From contig CP141132.1 in assembly GCA_035236585.1 (NCBI GenBank), forward strand, positions 44,519,880-44,583,879: a stretch of 64,000 nucleotides of DNA, written 5' to 3'. This document shows, in pieces, positions 61,373 to 64,000 of this stretch (within the stretch, counting starts at the first letter, position 1; every line of letters starts with the position of its first letter). The position numbers were made by a program, and so were the translations under genes. Origin of the DNA: Warburgia ugandensis. Its lineage: Eukaryota; Streptophyta; Magnoliopsida; Canellales; Canellaceae. The notes beneath the pieces are model-generated. The model did no database searches and was not told the origin of the DNA. It worked only from the letters and a program-made list of their open reading frames with translations.

Positions 61373-64000
61373 TGTGATAAGTGTTTAATTTTGCATAAAA
61401 AACCCAATTAGTTACCCATGTGTTACAACTTATAGGGGTAAACTAGGGTTTTTGACCAAAATTCATAACACATGCATTTTTTAACAACCCAAAATTTTGA
61501 TATTTTGTAGGTCCAGAGGCTAATCTAAGGTAAGTATGATATTTTTATAGGATTTAATTAGAGTTGTTACTTTTTGTATGGCCGAGATCGATTGAGATTA
61601 ACATTGAAGATCAAGATCAAAAGATTGAGTCAAAGTCTAAAAGTCATCAATCCAAAGGTCAAGATCATCTTAGGGCAACCCACAAATGAAATCAATGGAG
61701 CTAAAAGCAGACAAAGTGGACCCATGACGTAAGCCAAGCATTCCCATCACCTTTGCATGGAAGCCATGTAAGCCACCTTAGCCAAATTCATGCCCTAAAC
61801 AAGGTGACAATCTAAGGAATTCAAGCCAAGCAATTTAAGCCACTCAAGCCAAAGGACGGAGTTATGAAGCCAAGTTAAGAGAGCTAACTATGGCTAGCCA
61901 ATGGAGCCCTCAAAGTTAGCCATAAAATCCATTAAGCTAAGCTAAATGGAAGGCTAGGATTGGAGAAAATAAAGAGGAATATCCATTTGATTCTGAGGGA
62001 TATTTTGAAGAGAATGAAGGGAAAATTTATTAAGATAAGTTGGCATGTGGACCAATAGAAAGAGACCCTTATATTTTTCATATTTTCCCACCTTTTTATC
62101 ACTTTTCACCTCATCACCAAGTAGCACCATGAATTTGACTTTCCATTCAAGAGTCTTACTATTCCAAGACTCACTCCTCCACCTTCCTAAACTCCTATCT
62201 CAACCACTCAACCAATCTCCACATCTTAGGAAATCACTTAGCCAATCAATTTTTCCCACCTCTCCCCCCTTTCCTATCCTTTCCCTACCCATCTCTTTCC
62301 TTCCACTTTCCTCTCTCTTTCCTCTCTCATCCCATCCATCCAACTTGCTAAATTCAAGGCTCTCAATAATTTTTGAAGGGGAGAGACTACTCCTAATAAA
62401 AGTACTTCTTACCACTTTAGTGCATGGAAAGAGTCACCCACCTATCCCTTGTTTTCCCTTTTAAAAACCCTAGCTACCCATTTCATCCTAGCCATCCAAT
62501 CCCTTAACCCTTCATCCCCACCATACCTTGCCTTTAGGACACCCTAGAAAAATAAAGAAACAACCATAAAAGAGGACAAAAAGAGAAGTATGTGGCATCT
62601 CCTTAGGAGGAAAAGGATGCCTCCTACACTTTGGAGGAGGGTGTCCTCTTCCTCCACCTATTTTCTTCCACTTAAACCTTACAATTTCTTTGTCTTTAGG
62701 TGTAGTCTTCCTTTCCAAGGTGGGTTGCACTCCTCCAAGCCACTCCACACCTTGTTCATGGTTGATTCTACATTAAAAATCAGGTTGGTTTTCTTCCTTG
62801 GATGTTTTGATTGGGTTCTTGTCCATTGTTGCTTTGTTAGTCCTTGGTTCCATGCTTAGTATTATCAGGATATCTTTAGCTTCATTGTTTCTAACCTTTA
62901 GTTTCATAATATATTGATTTAGGAGTTATAACTCTTTGGCAGTGACAAACAAAAGAGTATAGCTACTAGATCAAAGTCTTTACTTTGAACTCTTGTTTTG
63001 TTGCTTGTTTGTTCCTTGATTTCATGCTCAACTCCCTTTTCTTTCTGTCATTGTTTTATTCCTTTGTTTCCCTTGAGTGTTTCCCTTTATTTAGTCTCTT
63101 AGATATTTGAATCTAAAATCTATAGCTCTCTTGTAGTGACAACTAAGAGAGTGTGGTTTTTAGATCAAGTATCTTGCCTCTTGAATTCCTAAATTGCTTT
63201 GCCCATCTCTTGCTTTCTTTCCCAATTTCTTTCCTTGTTTCCCACAGGCCTCTCTTAGATATTACATGCATGTTTAGATAATGTGGGAAGATGAACAATC
63301 TTTATTTCTGGTTGTAATTGAAGCATTCAATGATGTGCGACACATTTGTATCCAATTGATATTCAATAAGATTAAAGTTTGATTCATGCTGGAAGTTTAC
63401 TTTTTGATGAGAGTTTTATGTGATTTAAATTTTATGTTTCATGACTGCTCAAATTCAGCGTCACATGTTGAAGTCCTTACATTATTTGCTCTAGTTTAGG
63501 TGCATCTCTTAAATTAGTTTGGCATTCAAGAAACACACCATGGATCCCATAGGTCATGCACATGGTCTTGAAGTGTGATTCTTTGGAAAGTTGCTTGCTT
63601 TGATTAAGAGTTTCATACTTTAGTTAGGAGTTCCTACTATTTTAGTTTGTACTTTAGTTCATGTGCACTTTCCAAATTTCATACATGAAATCTTTCCATC
63701 ATTAGTTCCATAAATAAATCTCATATTTCCATGCACACCATGTATTGCATATTTTAGTTGATTTATTTAGTTTATTTTAGGTTAAGTTGCATGTTAGGAT
63801 AGTTTCAATTGTTTCCAATTTTAGGTTTTAGAAAGTGTGTGTTTTAGGAATAGTTTTAATTTTAACATGTTTCTAATTTTTGTAGAAGTTCCAATTCCAT
63901 GTGCTAATTTCCATTCTTAGTTTAGGTTAAAAATCACTTGATGGATAGGATAGATAGTTTAAAGTAGGAATGAATTGCATCACATTCATTCAACTCCTTG
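61373..64000 (+). mobile_element. 3' LTR of the outer Tat-lineage element (runs off the window)
   Basis: It starts TGTGATAAGTGTTTAATTTT and is colinear with 4675-7340 throughout. The last bases, CACATTCATTCAACTCCTT, match 7321-7339, so about 70 bp of it lie outside. Both copies share the AAGGATGCCTCC block with an apparent reading frame (5895-6134 and 62590-62859); this frame is not a known domain and is disrupted by indels between copies. Confidence 0.88.

Noticed and set aside
1..64000. Host genes, tRNA or rRNA genes
   Set aside because: No intact gene structure, no cloverleaf with A and B boxes and no rRNA core was recognised; the tRNA-like matches are retroelement primer binding sites.

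Overview
This is intergenic DNA from a large, AT-rich plant nuclear genome. No intact host gene is visible. Plant Ty3/gypsy retrotransposons of two lineages, a plant CACTA (En/Spm) DNA transposon with plant-specific domains, intron-bearing transposase remnants and a broken kinesin fragment all point to a flowering plant; the species cannot be read from the sequence. Every coding region found is a decayed transposon gene, and most short reading frames in the window are chance.

Nearly the whole window is one nest. The outer layer (about 4675 to beyond 64000) is a Tat/Athila-lineage gypsy retrotransposon: 5' LTR 4675-7411, PBS 7421, a leader and a gag fragment, then a partial second LTR, PBS and leader of the same lineage (8991-11709). 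The body of the element continues in pieces at 37092-38058 (leader, gag), 53484-54267 (gag end) and 58481-60757 (protease, RT, RNase H, start of integrase). The 3' LTR starts at 61373 and runs off the window.

Three elements are inserted in that body. First, a 25.4-kb CACTA transposon (11713-37088) has CACTACTA ends and a 3-bp target duplication. It carries two genes on the minus strand (a Transposase_24/Ulp1-like gene and a TNP2-type transposase) and a 171-bp tandem repeat. Second, a giant-LTR element (38059-53483, minus strand) has 4.5-5.3-kb LTRs, a PBS, a PPT and about 3.2 kb of own internal DNA without recognisable genes; its layout matches the LARD class of non-autonomous retrotransposons. 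Third, a 4.2-kb LTR-type insertion (54273-58475) has a perfect TCTTT duplication and holds a kinesin motor-domain fragment.

The next layers are inside these. The CACTA element contains a Tat-like LTR (15675-17804), a chromovirus-type gypsy element (22189-30054) that itself holds a solo LTR (24157-26799), and a 4.6-kb solo LTR (31336-35915). The giant-LTR element contains a solo LTR (42950-45300). The left edge (1-4674) holds the end of another LTR, the C-terminus and probable subterminal repeats of a second CACTA element, and the 3' end of another gypsy element.

The observations most worth checking are: the LARD-like element; a stem-loop kept at the same place in several different LTR families; a stretch of Tat leader sequence carried inside the giant LTRs; a 0.47-kb transposase duplication with mismatched flanks around the gypsy element; and the loss of catalytic residues in the Ulp1-like and aspartic protease remnants. 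Identity levels quoted are estimates by eye.
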